Source: Thunnus maccoyii
Taxonomy: Eukaryota > Chordata > Actinopteri > Scombriformes > Scombridae
DNA: 64,000 nucleotides
Reading direction: 5' to 3'
Assembly (NCBI RefSeq): GCF_910596095.1
Contig: NC_056537.1
Coordinates: 2,766,574-2,830,573 of the forward strand
Positions 45,077 through 55,658 of the stretch are shown piece after piece. The translations under genes and the position numbers were made by a program. The notes under the pieces are model-generated. The model was not told the origin of the DNA, did no database searches, and was given only the letters and a program-made list of their open reading frames with translations. Within the stretch, counting starts at the first letter, position 1. The number at the start of each line of letters is the position of its first letter.

Positions 45077-46397
45077 ACAATCTTACCAGAGGTGGAAGAA
45101 GTAGTCAGATCCTTTAAAACAATCTTCATGAACTAGACTGTCATGGTTGAGTAAAATCTGAAATCTGATTTGATCTTTATGTCATATATTGCTCCGACAA
45201 AATCATACTGTACAAAATAAATTGTGGATATTTATAAAGACGTGAGCAGTGAAAGGAGTGTGTATGCTAATTACTCTACAACCTATCCTATTAGGATGTT
45301 AATGAGATGGCTTCAGCACCTCTGGTGAGTAATAGCTGGTTACTGTGTTGGGGGCTAAACAACTAGCATGCAAAATGCTAACAACTCTCTGCTAACACAA
45401 CCACTAGTGCACACTGAATACGATACACAACCACACTGTATATGCTTGGCAGAGCACTAAAGAAGTCAAAATTTCAAAAATTGAAATCTTTGGGAAAAAA
45501 GTATTAATAATTCAAAAATGATTAATTATTAATTATTGATAATTGCACAAAAAAAAGGCTGATATCACAGGAGCCTCACACGGGGCACCAATCTGTTGGG
45601 ACTGGTAGGAACGGTAGGACTGTGAACAACAAAACCAAATAATCTGACGCATTCATGTTCTGTGGGATTGTTCATCTATGGGTTGTTCAACTAGTATATT
45701 TTTGTAATCACTAGAAAATTTGATTAAACTGAATATCAGGAGAACTCAGTAATTTTAAAACCTGGGGAGTCATTTCAGTTCCTGAGAACACCTCGGTAAT
45801 TACAGTAATTAACAGGTTTAAATTGCCTATTTGTGTCTTATTCTGTGACAGCCAGACGATGCTGTAGATCTATAATCAAATGATAAAACATTGGAGCAGT
45901 GATCAGGTGTTTTCCTTCCAACTATCAATATGTAGAAATTATTGAGTAACAGTTGTAACTGTTAATTAATTGTACATGAATTTTAAGTTTAAACTTTAGA
46001 GTTTAAACTGTTACTTAATCATTTCTACATACTGATAGCTGACTTATTTGACAGTGGAGATGCTGTGCGTCATTGTCGTCTCCTCAAAATAAGGCTGTAG
46101 TGAGTGAGGACGTCCCTTTAGGTTAATTAAATTCCTCCATCCTCGCTGGGAGGAGGTGAGACATGAGTGAAGGAAGCAAGGAGCCACATCAGCCAAATGA
46201 AAAGCAGCCAGTATCCTTTTAAAACTGCTCCTCTACTTTGAATGAATCAGCGCTTGATAAGCCCTCCCTCTTCTTCCTGCTTTCAAACACAAAAAGCTCT
46301 ACTCTGTACTCATATTTCCTTGTTCCCTCCCCTTCAGATCTACAGTTTGAAGATGGGCGTAACCAACATGTAATGTAGCACAAGAGGTGTCAAACAT
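45077..46397 (+). promoter_or_regulatory. upstream region of finTRIM copy A
   Basis: No gene. It is shared with 52440-53943 in front of the second finTRIM (GGAGCCTCACACGGGGCACC, AAGTTTAAACTTTAGAGTTT, CAGCGCTTGATAAGCCCTCC), so this is the conserved promoter-bearing part of the duplication. A TATA-like CCTTTTAAAAC lies about 250 bp before the ATG. Confidence 0.5.
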
Positions 46398-46421
46398 GTT
46401 TCACTTCTCAGGAAGTGAAAC
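46398..46421 (+). promoter_or_regulatory. palindromic IRF/ETS composite site before finTRIM copy A
   Basis: GTTTCACTTC (46398-46407) and GAAGTGAAAC (46412-46421) form a perfect 10-bp inverted repeat around TCAG. Each arm holds an IRF core (AANNGAAA-type AAGTGAAAC). GGAAGTGAAAC also fits the ETS-IRF composite element. It lies 30-53 bp upstream of the ATG, and an identical copy precedes the second finTRIM. Confidence 0.6.
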
Positions 46422-46450
46422 TCAGACAGTCGTTGATACTGAGAGCTGAA

Positions 46451-48115
46451 ATGGCGCAGAAAGGAGATCAGCTCGACCAAGAAACCTTCTCTTGTTCCAT
46501 CTGTCTGGATCTACTGAAGGATCCGGTGGCTATTCCCTGTGGACACAGCTACTGCATGAGCTGTATTAAAAAACACTGGAATGAAGAGAATCAGAGGAAG
46601 ATCTACAGCTGCCCTCAGTGCAGACAAACCTTCGCACCGAGGCCTGTCCTGGTGAAAAACACCATGTTAGTAGCTTTAGTGGAGCAGCTGAAGAAGACTG
46701 GACTCCAAGCTGCTCCTGCTGATCACTGCTATGCTGGACCTGAAGATGTGGCCTGTGATGTCTGCACTGGGAGGAAGCTGAAAGCCCTCACGTCCTGTCT
46801 GGTGTGTCTGGCCTCTTACTGTGAGGAACACCTGCAGCCTCACTTTGAATCAGCTACATTTAAAAAACACAAGCTGGTCAACCCCTTGGAGAAGCTCCAG
46901 GAGAACATCTGCTCTCGTCATGATGAGGTGATGAAGATGTTCTGCCGTACTGATCAGCAGAGTATCTGTTATCTCTGCTCTGTAGAGGAACATAAAGGCC
47001 ACAACACAGTCTCAGCTGCAGCAGAAAGGACTGAGAGGCAGAGAGAGCTCAAGGTGAGTCGACAAAACATCCAGCAGAGAATCCAGGACAGAGAGAAAGA
47101 TGTGAAGCTGCTTCAACAGGAGGTGGAGGCCGTCAATCGCTCTGCTAATAAAGCAGTGAAGGACAGTGAGAAGATCTTCACTGAGCTGATCTGTCTCATC
47201 CAGAAAAGAAGTTCTGATGTGAAGCAGCAGATCAGATCCCAGCAGGAAACTGAAGTGAGACGAGTCAAAGAGCTTCAGGAGAAGCTGGAGCAGGAGATCA
47301 CTGAGCTGAAGAGGAGAGACATAAAAGTGAAGCAGCTCTCACACACAGAGGATCACAAAGAGTTTCTACACAACTACCCCTCACTGTCACAACTCAGTGC
47401 ATCTACAGACTCATCCAGCATCAATATCCGTCCTCTGAGATACTTTGAGGATGTGACAGCAGCTGTGTCAGAGCTCAGAGTTAAACTACAGGACGTCCTG
47501 AGGGAGAAAAGGACAAACATCTCACGGGCAGTGACTGAAGCTTTACTGTCAGAAGCAGAACCCAAGACCAGAGCTGGATTCTTAAAATATTCATGTGAAA
47601 TCACACTGGATCCAAACACAGCATACACATATTTGTTATTATCTGAGGGGAACAGAAAAGCAACATACATGAGTCAACCACAGTCTTCTCGTCACCCAGA
47701 CAGATTCACTAATTGGAGTCAGGTCCTGAGTAGAGAGAGTCTGACTGGACGTTGTTACTGGGAGGTGGAGTGGAGAGGGAGAGGAGTTCGTGTAGCAGTC
47801 GCATACAAGAATATCAGCAGAGCAAGAAACTCAAATGAATGTGGATTTGGATTTAATGACAAATCTTGGATGTTAGATTGTAACACTAACAGTTATACAT
47901 TTTGGTTCAACAACATCAGAACTCCCGTCTCAGGTCCATGTTCCTCCAGAGTAGGAGTGTACCTGGATCACAGAGCAGGTATTCTGTCCTTCTACAGCAT
48001 CTCTGAAACCATGACTCTCCTCCACAGAGTCCAGACCACATTCACTCAGCCTCTCTATGCTGGACTTCGTCCTTATTATTATGGAGTCACAGCTGAGTTG
48101 TGTAAACTCAAATAG
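46451..48115 (+). CDS. finTRIM / TRIM16-like E3 ubiquitin ligase, copy A
   Basis: A 554-residue, single-exon protein. RING ligands are C15, C18, C30, H32, C35, C38, C54 and C57 (C3HC4). A first B-box-like motif (CDVCTG…CLVC…C..H) and a second B-box (ICSRHDEV…C…C..C…H) follow, then a long charged coiled coil, then PRY (ITLDPNTAYTYLLLSEGNRK) and SPRY with RCYWEVEW and GVYLDHRAGILSFYS. This is the fish-expanded finTRIM type usually labelled TRIM16-like. Members act in the cytosol and many are virus- or interferon-induced (family knowledge). I start at the ATG 46451: the open frame extends upstream only through a GTG, and MAQKGDQLD is the standard N-terminus. ATTAAA at 48729 may be its poly(A) signal. 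The product differs from copy B at about 44 positions by eye (~92% identity). Confidence 0.92.
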   Translation: MAQKGDQLDQETFSCSICLDLLKDPVAIPCGHSYCMSCIKKHWNEENQRKIYSCPQCRQTFAPRPVLVKNTMLVALVEQLKKTGLQAAPADHCYAGPEDVACDVCTGRKLKALTSCLVCLASYCEEHLQPHFESATFKKHKLVNPLEKLQENICSRHDEVMKMFCRTDQQSICYLCSVEEHKGHNTVSAAAERTERQRELKVSRQNIQQRIQDREKDVKLLQQEVEAVNRSANKAVKDSEKIFTELICLIQKRSSDVKQQIRSQQETEVRRVKELQEKLEQEITELKRRDIKVKQLSHTEDHKEFLHNYPSLSQLSASTDSSSINIRPLRYFEDVTAAVSELRVKLQDVLREKRTNISRAVTEALLSEAEPKTRAGFLKYSCEITLDPNTAYTYLLLSEGNRKATYMSQPQSSRHPDRFTNWSQVLSRESLTGRCYWEVEWRGRGVRVAVAYKNISRARNSNECGFGFNDKSWMLDCNTNSYTFWFNNIRTPVSGPCSSRVGVYLDHRAGILSFYSISETMTLLHRVQTTFTQPLYAGLRPYYYGVTAELCKLK

Positions 48116-49374
48116 ACAGAAGTCATTTCAGACTTCGTGTCAGATTCTGTTGTAATTCTTCATGTTTTTGTCTCCATTGTTTCTGAGAGCTCGTTGCTGT
48201 GGTGTTTCTGAACTGCACAGAGATCAGCTGTCAATCAAACTGGGATTGTCAACACTTATTTTCTTCTCATTTGTTGTTCTTTTAATGTTTTGAGTTTCTT
48301 TAAATATCACTTTTTCCTGTGTTTTTTTTATCCATGGAGGCTATCACTGCTCATGATGATGTTTTTAACCTTCACTGACGTTTCTTCAGATGAAAATGTG
48401 AACTTCTGTTTGTTCTAAATGTTAGTTTCATGTTTGTATTGATGTATTTGTGTGCTGTTGTTTCTCTTCCACCTCAGTGTCTTAAACAGAGAAAACAGCA
48501 GAACTTCCTTCATCATAGATATTTTGTTCTCATCACTTCGTAGATTCATAAACTGTAATTATCATGATAATAATCAATGAGCAGATCATTTATTATGTTC
48601 TTGTACATTCTGGGTTAAACTAACTGATTGTGTGGTTGAAGTGAATCCGTACATGAAATCATTGAACAAGAGTCATTTAACAGACTTTATTGATCGGATG
48701 TGTGAACAATCTGAAGCTTTACATAATCATTAAAGGTATTATTTCAACATTGAACAAAGTGTTTTCTTCTGTCTTCATCTCAGGATCTCATTCAAAGCTT
48801 CTGGAGAAAATGTGAAACTAAAATGAGAGTTTATTTGAGGCAGTTTTCCTCCTGAAACACCACAAAGTACAGAGTTCATGTTCAGAACAGACAAACGTTT
48901 GTCAGTCAGTCTCTGTACTTTCAGCTTTCTTCACTAAAACATTTTAATGCTTTCAACACATTACACTGTTGAATAGTCTAATCTATAACAATACATATAT
49001 AACAAACTGATCAAATATTTTATGTGTAAAATATTGATTTGATAGGTTTGTACGGTACTTGAGTAAATGTACTTAGTTACTTTCCATCACTGCTTGTTAC
49101 TCAGGAACACTCACTCTGGAGACTGTTGTAACTCCATCCTAAAGTGAAAAGGGCTCCATTTAGTGGTTACTGGTTGTAGAAACATGCAAACTGAAACTAC
49201 TCTGTATCTTTTTGTTGTTGTTGTTACTTTCTTTTAATCTTTTAGCCTTTACGTTTATTATGACAAATGATTCTTTCTGTGATTAAAAGAGGTGACTGAT
49301 ACAACATGAGTGGTGATGTTTAAATGCTAAAATATGTAAAGACACAAATATCAGTCGATAACCCTAAAGATCAA
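48116..49374 (+). other. 3' UTR and flank of finTRIM copy A
   Basis: Collinear with 55659-57012 after copy B: GACAGAAGTCATTTCAGACTTC, the poly(A) region, and the TTACTCAGGA block. No other gene. Confidence 0.65.
48729..48734 (+). terminator. candidate variant polyadenylation signal, finTRIM copy A
   Basis: ATTAAA in ACATAATCATTAAAGGTATT, where copy B has AATAAA in the otherwise same sequence (56260). A one-base change weakens the signal in this copy if the hexamer is used. Confidence 0.5.
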
Positions 49375-49874
49375 TATTATTTCACCACAAATCAAAGATC
49401 AGAGAAAAAGTCCAAAAACTGAAAACAGATTTGTGTATCAGAACTCATAACCCCTCAGACATATCTGGTGACCCTTTGGAGGGGCCCCGACCCCTAGGTT
49501 GGGAACCACTGGACTAAACTAGCTAACTGTATATAAAGTAGTTGAAACTAGCTCCACCTCCAGCAGCTACAACAGTAACATGCTGCTCTAACACTGATGC
49601 TTCACTATTAATAATCTAATGATGTCATATATAATAATATATCAGTCAGAGGGACCAAACCACTACTTTTACTGCAATACTTTAACTACATCAAGCTCAT
49701 AATATTTATGTACTTTTACTGCAATACTTTAACTACATCAAGCTCATAATACTTAGGTACTTTTACTGTAGTAGGATTTTTCTTGCAGGAGTTTTACTTG
49801 TAATGGAATATTTTTACATTGCTGTATTGGTACTTTTACTCAAGTAAAGGGTCTGAGTACTTCTACCACCACTG
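49375..49874 (-). repeat. hAT-like MITE, CAGTGGTGGA type, minus orientation
   Basis: Ends TACTTCTACCACCACTG (49858-49874). It carries AGGTTGGGAACCACTGGAC, the reverse complement of the interior of the element at 41333. The left end is truncated. Confidence 0.6.
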
Positions 49875-50006
49875 ACAAATATACACAAATAATAAACACA
49901 CCAATACAGTAGTCAGTCTCAGTTAGTCTTTCTCACTTAGACAAAATGTAACAGGGAAAATAACTTTCTTCTTTTCAACAAAATCTTTATAAAACGTTTA
50001 ATTTAG

Positions 50007-50214
50007 GGCGACAAGGTGGCTCAGTGGTTAGCACTGTTATGTCACAGCAAGAAGGTCCTGGATTCAAGCACCGGCCATCCGAGATCTTGCTTTATGGAGT
50101 TTAGTTTGCATGTTCTTCCTGTGTTTGCATGGGTCTCTGCTGCGTGCTCTGGTTTCCTCTCATCATCAAAGACATGTATGTTAGGATAAGGTTAATGCTC
50201 CTGTCAGTGCATTT
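50007..50214 (+). repeat. tRNA-derived SINE at the duplication junction
   Basis: AGGGCGACAAGGTGGCTCAG then TGGTTAGCAC (A box) and GGATTCAAGCACC (B-box-like), followed by GTTTGCATGTTCTTCCTGTG. A second copy at 57503-57590 ends the second duplication unit; a minus-strand copy is at 61163-61363. The mlkl exon-10 duplicate starts immediately after it. Confidence 0.7.
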
Positions 50215-50288
50215 CTCATAATTTTAGATTTACTGCTCCTGAACAAGTTGCTGTATGTTACTTTTGTGTTACACTGTATTTCTTCCAG

Positions 50289-50429
50289 GTTGTTCAAGTA
50301 AAGAAATCTATCAGAAAGTATGCAATGAGAAATATCAAGAGCCGCTCCCGGACGACTGTCCTGAATCACTGGGATGTCTGATCAACGCCTGTCGGACCTA
50401 TGATAGCTTCCATAGAACATCAGCTGGAG
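50289..50429 (+). pseudogene. duplicated mlkl exon 10
   Basis: Near-identical to 41051-41191, with intact acceptor (TTTCTTCCAG, ends 50288) and donor GTAAAT (50430). Two visible amino-acid changes: CPEPLG to CPESLG and HRPSAG to HRTSAG. No other mlkl exons precede it in the duplicate, so it can only be used by splicing from the upstream gene. Reading through its donor gives a stop after GGKLQ. Confidence 0.8.
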
Positions 50430-50570
50430 GTAAATTACAATAACTGTCATCACCATAAACACAGTCACGTTAAAGGTGCTGTAGTTGCTAGAATGACTTA
50501 CAATGAGTGGACAGGTTTTAGTGCATGATTTGATACTGTATATAGAGACATTATTTTATTGGATTATAAT

Positions 50571-51240
50571 CAGTGGTGGAAGAAGTATTCAGATCCTTTA
50601 CTGAAGTAAAAGTACCAATACAGCAATGTAAAAAAATTTCCATTACAAGCTTGATGTTGTTAAAGTATTGCGGTTAAAGTAGTGGTTTGGTCCCTCTGAC
50701 TGATATATTATTATATATGACATCATTAGATTATTAATAGTGAAGCATCAGTGTTAGAGCAGCATGTTACTGTTGTAGCTGCTGGAGGTGGAGCTAGTTT
50801 ACACTACTTTATATACAGTTAGCTAGTTTAGTCATGTGGTTCCCAACCTAAGGGTTGGGCCCCTCCAAAGGGTCACCGGATAAATCTGAGGGGTCGTGAG
50901 ATGATTAATGGGAGAGGAAAGAAAAAAAAACAAAGTTCTGATACACAAATCTGTTTTCAGTTTTTGGACTTTTTTCTAATCTTTGATTTGACCTTTAACA
51001 ATGTAGTGTAATTTATGAGCTCATAATATGTTATTTTATGTAAAATTTTAATCTGAAAAGTAACTAAAGCTGTCAAATAAATGTAGTGGAGTAGAAAGTA
51101 CAATATTTCACTCTGAAATGTAGTGGAGTTGAATTATAAAGTAGCATCAAATGGATTATTCTCCAGTAAATTACAAGTACCTCAAAATTGTACTTAAACA
51201 CAGCACTTGAGTAAATGTATGTAGTTACTCTCCACCACTG
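50571..51240 (+). repeat. hAT-like MITE, duplicate of 41333-41996
   Basis: CAGTGGTGGAAGAAGTATTC to TCTCCACCACTG with the same flanking GGATTATAAT on the left. In this copy the sequence between the element and the last mlkl exon is shortened to about 20 bp. Confidence 0.65.
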
Positions 51241-51260
51241 TCCATCTTTCCCCTCCACAA

Positions 51261-51310
51261 TGCTGGTGGATAAACTGCGCAGCGTGGTGGCACAGATGGA
51301 GGAGGAATGA
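51261..51310 (+). pseudogene. duplicated mlkl exon 11 with lost acceptor
   Basis: Same 50 bases as 42085-42134, including the TGA at the end. The bases before it read CCCTCCACAA instead of CTCTTCTACAG, so the obligatory AG of the splice acceptor (51259-51260) is AA. The exon cannot be joined at its normal border. Confidence 0.8.
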
Positions 51311-51431
51311 AACGTTTCATTCCTCTTCCTCCTCGTCAGCTGTCCTCAGGGATTCTGCTTGTGATCGTTCTCAGGAGATTGTTGTCAAGGCTGAATACTG
51401 GCCTGTAACTAACAAAACTGTGATATAATTT

Positions 51432-51770
51432 AGAGCTGCAATGATTAGCTGATTTATCAATTAGTCACCAACAATATTTTATATTGATTTATAGTTTTGA
51501 ATAATTTTTTAAGAAAAATATCTAAATTCTCTGATTCCAGCTTCTGAAACGTGAATATTTTCTGGTTTCTTTAGTCCTCTATGACAGTAAACTGAATATC
51601 TTTGGGCTGTGGACTGTTGGTACCAAACAAGACATTTGAAGACATCACCTTGAGCTTTGGGAAACAGTGATCGACATTTTTCATAATTTTCTGACAAACA
51701 ACTAACTGATTAAACGAGATAATTATTAGCAGATAAACCAATAATGACAAGTCACTAAAAGCCATAAGTA
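51432..51770 (-). repeat. hAT-like MITE in duplicated mlkl 3' flank
   Basis: TAGAGCTGCAATGATTAGC start and GGGCTGTGGACTGTTGG inside; collinear with 42255-42600. Confidence 0.6.
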
Positions 51771-52122
51771 GTTATTTCTCATAAGTAGTTTACAGTGACT
51801 CATGACGTCTTCAAACTATAAGGACCTGTTTCCCTAAATCAACCTTCTTATGGATCATCTTACAATTATAGTGTGTTGTTTGAACAGTATCATAACTTAA
51901 CATGTTTTTTTTAATGACTGTATATTAAGGAGTCCAAAACACCTACAGGATGAACTGGTATTGTGGTGTCATTTTGTAGCTGGTAGTACTACAGTATTTT
52001 AATGTAATTTCCAGAATAGTCAGGTAAGTTGTATTCTATAGCACAACAAGTCTTCACGACCTTGTATATCTTCATGTCATACAAGAGCAGTATGTGGCTG
52101 TCATGTACAAACTTGTTACCAG

Positions 52123-52320
52123 AGGTGGAAGAAGTTCTCAGATCCTTTACTTCAGTAAAAGTACCAATATAGCCATGTAAAAATACTCCATTACAAATAA
52201 AAGTCCTGCATGAAAAATCTTACTTAAGTAAAAATACATAAGCACTAGCAGCAAAGTGTACTTAAGGTATTAAAGTAAAAGTACTGTGAGAACTTTGAGT
52301 GTTTTATTAATTTTTCCAGA
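52123..52320 (+). repeat. partial CAGTGGTGGAA-type MITE
   Basis: AGAGGTGGAAGAAGTTCTCAG followed by ACTTCAGTAAAAGTACC and AAATACTCCATTACAA. The same spot in unit A (about 45094) keeps only the first ~25 bases, so this part was deleted there or inserted here. Confidence 0.55.
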
Positions 52321-52439
52321 CATGAAAACTGAACACATTCAGGAGTTTGGAGTCATATTGACTGTAATTTTAGCAGTGAAACTCTCCCTGCTGTCCATAA
52401 GAAGTGATGCAACAAGAACTCTGATCCTTCAGTACAAGT

Positions 52440-53943
52440 ACAAATATTTCTGTCAGTAAAACAATCATCATGAACCAGACTGTTACGGTTGAGTAAAATC
52501 TAAAATCTGTCATATATTGCTCCAACAAAATCATACTGTACAAAATAAATTGTGGATATTTATAAAGACATGAGCAGTGAAAGGAGTGTGTGTGCTAATT
52601 ACTCTACAACCGATCCTATTAAGATGTTAATGAGATGGCTTCAGCACCTCTGGTGAGTAATAGCTGGTTGCAGTGTTGGGGGCTAAACAACTAGCATGCA
52701 AAATGCTAACAACTCTCTGCTAACACAACCACTAGTGCACACTGAATACGATACACAGCCACACTGTATATGCTTGGCAGAGCACTAAAGAAGTCAAAAT
52801 TTCAAAAATTGAAATCTTTGGAAAAAAAGTATTAATAATTCAAAAATTATTAATTATTAATTATTGATTATTGCACAAAAGAGGCAGATATCACAGGAGC
52901 CTCACACGGGGCACCAATCTGTTGGGACTGGTAGGAGCGGTAGGACTGTGAACAACAAAACCAAATAATCTGATGCATTCATGTTCTCTGGGATTCAGAG
53001 CTGCAACAAATAACTATTGATTTGTTTAAATGCATCTAATATTAAAAATGAACCTTTTACTCAAATTTACATTCTTAATTTAACCTCTTTCTTCACAAAT
53101 ACTTAAAGAATGTTATAAAATAATTTCATTATCTCTTCTATTACATTACTGGAATTGTATCATTTCTACAACAGTGATTCATTTCTCTGTTGTTCATCAA
53201 GTGTATTTCTGTAATCAACAGAGAGTTTGATTATACTGAATATCAGGAGAATAATTTTAAAACCTGGGGAGTCATTTCAGTTCAGAGACAGTCTGCAGGC
53301 TTCAGCTGTTTTTAGTGGTCCTTTACGTCAGTTCTGTTGTTTCAGTAATTAACAGGTTTAAATTGTCTACTTGTGTCTTATTCTGTGACAGCCAGACGAT
53401 GCTGTAGATCTATAATCAAATGATAAAACATTGGAGCAATTATCAGGTGTTTTCCTTCCAATTATCAATATGGAGAAATTATCAACTAACAGTTTAAACT
53501 GTTAATTAATTGTACATGAATTTTAAGTTTAAACTTTAGAGTTTAAACTGTTACTTAATCATTTCTACACATTGATAGCTGACTTCTACATATTTGACAG
53601 TGGAGATGCTGTGCGTCATTGTCGTCTCCTCAAAATAAGGCCATAGTGAGTGAGGACGTCCCTTTAGGTTAATTAAATTCCTCCGTCCTTGCTGGGAGGA
53701 GGTGAGACGTGAGTGAAGGAAGCAAGGAGCCACATTAGCCAAAAGAAAAGCAGCCAGTATCCTTTTAAAACTGCTCCTCTACTTTGAATGAATCAGCGCT
53801 TGATAAGCCCTCCCTCTTCTTCCTGCTTTCAAACACAAAAAGCTCTACTCTGTACTCATATTTCTTTGTTTCCTCCCCTTCAGATCTACAGTTTGAAGAT
53901 GGGCGTAACCAACATGTAATGTAGCACAAGAGGTGTCAAACGT
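52440..53943 (+). promoter_or_regulatory. upstream region of finTRIM copy B
   Basis: Collinear with 45110-46397, except for about 300 bp of extra sequence at 52990-53220 (starts with CAGAGCTGCAACAAATAAC, a MITE-like end). No gene. The promoter-proximal 400 bp are almost identical to copy A. Confidence 0.5.
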
Positions 53944-53967
53944 GTTTCACTTCTCAGGAAGTGAAAC
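53944..53967 (+). promoter_or_regulatory. palindromic IRF/ETS composite site before finTRIM copy B
   Basis: Identical GTTTCACTTC–TCAG–GAAGTGAAAC inverted repeat, again 30 bp before the ATG (53997). Flanking bases differ between the copies (ACAT versus ACGT before it), while the repeat itself does not. Confidence 0.6.
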
Positions 53968-53996
53968 TCAGACAGTCGTTGCCACTGAGAGCTGAA

Positions 53997-55658
53997 ATGG
54001 CACAGAAAGGAGATCAGCTCGACCGAGAAACCTTCTCTTGTTCCATCTGTCTGGATCTACTGAAGGATCCAGTGGCTATTCCCTGTGGACACAGCTACTG
54101 CATGAGCTGTATTAAAAAACACTGGAATGAAGAGAATCAGAGGAAGATCTACAGCTGCCCTCAGTGCAGACAAACCTTCGCACCGAGGCCTGTCCTGGTG
54201 AAAAACACCATGTTAGCAGCTTTAGTGGAGCAGCTGAAGAAGACTGGACTCCAAGCTGCTCCTGCTGATCACTGCTATGCTGGACCTGAAGATGTGGCCT
54301 GTGATGTGTGCACTGGGAGGAAGCTGAAAGCCTTCAAGTCCTGTCTGGTGTGTCTGGCCTCTTACTGTGAGAAACATCTGCAGCCTCACTTTAAATCAAC
54401 TACATTTAAAAAACACAAGCTGGTCGACCCCTCAGAGAAGCTCCAGGAGAACATCTGCTCTCGTCATAATGAGGTGATGAAGATGTTCTGCCGTACTGAT
54501 CAGCAGAGTATCTGTTATCTCTGCTCTGTGGAGGAACATAAAGGCCACAACACAGTCTCAGCTGCAGCAGAAAGGACTGAGAGGCAGAGAGAGCTCGAGG
54601 TGAGTCGACAAAACATCCAGCAGAGAATCCAGGACAGAGAGAAAGATGTGAAGATGCTTCAACAGCAGATGAAGGCCGTCAATCACTCTGCTAATAAAGC
54701 AGTGAAGGACAGTGAGAAGATCTTCACTGAGCTGATCCGTCTCATCCAGAAAAGAAGTTCTGATGTGAAGCAGCAGATCAGATCCCAGCAGGAAACTGAA
54801 GTGAGTCGAGTCAAAGAGCTTCAGGAGAAGCTGAAGCAGGAGATCACTGAGCTGAAGAGGAAAGACGTTGAACTGAAGCAGCTCTCATACACAGAGGATC
54901 ACAAAGAGTTTCTGCACAACTACCCCTCACTGTCACAACTCAGTGCATCTACAGACTCATCCAGCATCAATATCCGTCCTCTAAGATACTTTGAGGATGT
55001 GACAGCAGCTGTGTCAGAGCTCAGAGTTAAACTACAGGACGTCCTGAGGGAGAAAAGGACAAACATCTCACAGGCAGTGACTGAAGTTTTACTGTCAGGA
55101 GCAGAACCCAAGACCAGAGCTGAATTCTTAAAATATTCACGTGAAATCACACTGGATCCAAACACAGCATACACATATTTGTTATTATCTGAGGGGAACA
55201 GAAAAGCAACATACATGAGTCAACCACAGTCTTCTTGTCACCCAGACAGATTCACTGGATGGTGTCAGGTCCTGAGTAGACAGAGTCTGACTGGACGTTG
55301 TTACTGGGAGGTGGAGTGGAGAGGGGGAGGAGTTCGTGTAGCAGTCGCGTACAAGAATATCAGCAGAGCAGGAAACTCAAATGAATGTGGATTTGGATTT
55401 AATGACAAATCTTGGATGTTAGATTGTAACACTAACAGTTATAAATTTTGGTTCAACAACATCAGAACTCCCGTCTCAGGTCCTGGTTCCTCCAGAGTAG
55501 GAGTGTACCTGGATCACAGAGCAGGTATTCTGTCCTTCTACAGCGTCTCTGAAACCATGACTCTCCTCCACAGAGTCCAGACCACATTCACTCAGCCTCT
55601 CTATGCTGGATTTTGGCTTTATTATGAAGCCACAGCTGAGTTGTGTAAACTCAAATAG
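53997..55658 (+). CDS. finTRIM / TRIM16-like E3 ubiquitin ligase, copy B
   Basis: A 553-residue paralogue of copy A with all RING and B-box ligands kept (C15…C57; CDVCTG; ICSRHNEV). Differences cluster in the coiled coil (for example VKMLQQQMKAVNHS), around the PRY/SPRY entry (SCHPDRFTGWCQVL), and at the extreme C-terminus (AGFWLYYEATAE against AGLRPYYYGVTAE). The surface loops may therefore recognise different targets. Start chosen at ATG 53997 as in copy A. AATAAA at 56260 is a good poly(A) signal about 600 bp after the stop. Confidence 0.92.
   Translation: MAQKGDQLDRETFSCSICLDLLKDPVAIPCGHSYCMSCIKKHWNEENQRKIYSCPQCRQTFAPRPVLVKNTMLAALVEQLKKTGLQAAPADHCYAGPEDVACDVCTGRKLKAFKSCLVCLASYCEKHLQPHFKSTTFKKHKLVDPSEKLQENICSRHNEVMKMFCRTDQQSICYLCSVEEHKGHNTVSAAAERTERQRELEVSRQNIQQRIQDREKDVKMLQQQMKAVNHSANKAVKDSEKIFTELIRLIQKRSSDVKQQIRSQQETEVSRVKELQEKLKQEITELKRKDVELKQLSYTEDHKEFLHNYPSLSQLSASTDSSSINIRPLRYFEDVTAAVSELRVKLQDVLREKRTNISQAVTEVLLSGAEPKTRAEFLKYSREITLDPNTAYTYLLLSEGNRKATYMSQPQSSCHPDRFTGWCQVLSRQSLTGRCYWEVEWRGGGVRVAVAYKNISRAGNSNECGFGFNDKSWMLDCNTNSYKFWFNNIRTPVSGPGSSRVGVYLDHRAGILSFYSVSETMTLLHRVQTTFTQPLYAGFWLYYEATAELCKLK

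Noticed and set aside
46415-46450. Upstream extension of finTRIM copy A (and 53961-53996 for copy B)
   Set aside because: It begins with GTG and overlaps the IRF palindrome. The following ATG gives the standard finTRIM N-terminus.
50020-50090. tRNA-like A and B boxes, possible tRNA gene (also 57515 and 32416-32471)
   Set aside because: No cloverleaf closes and the boxes sit in dispersed copies with a common body, so they are SINEs.
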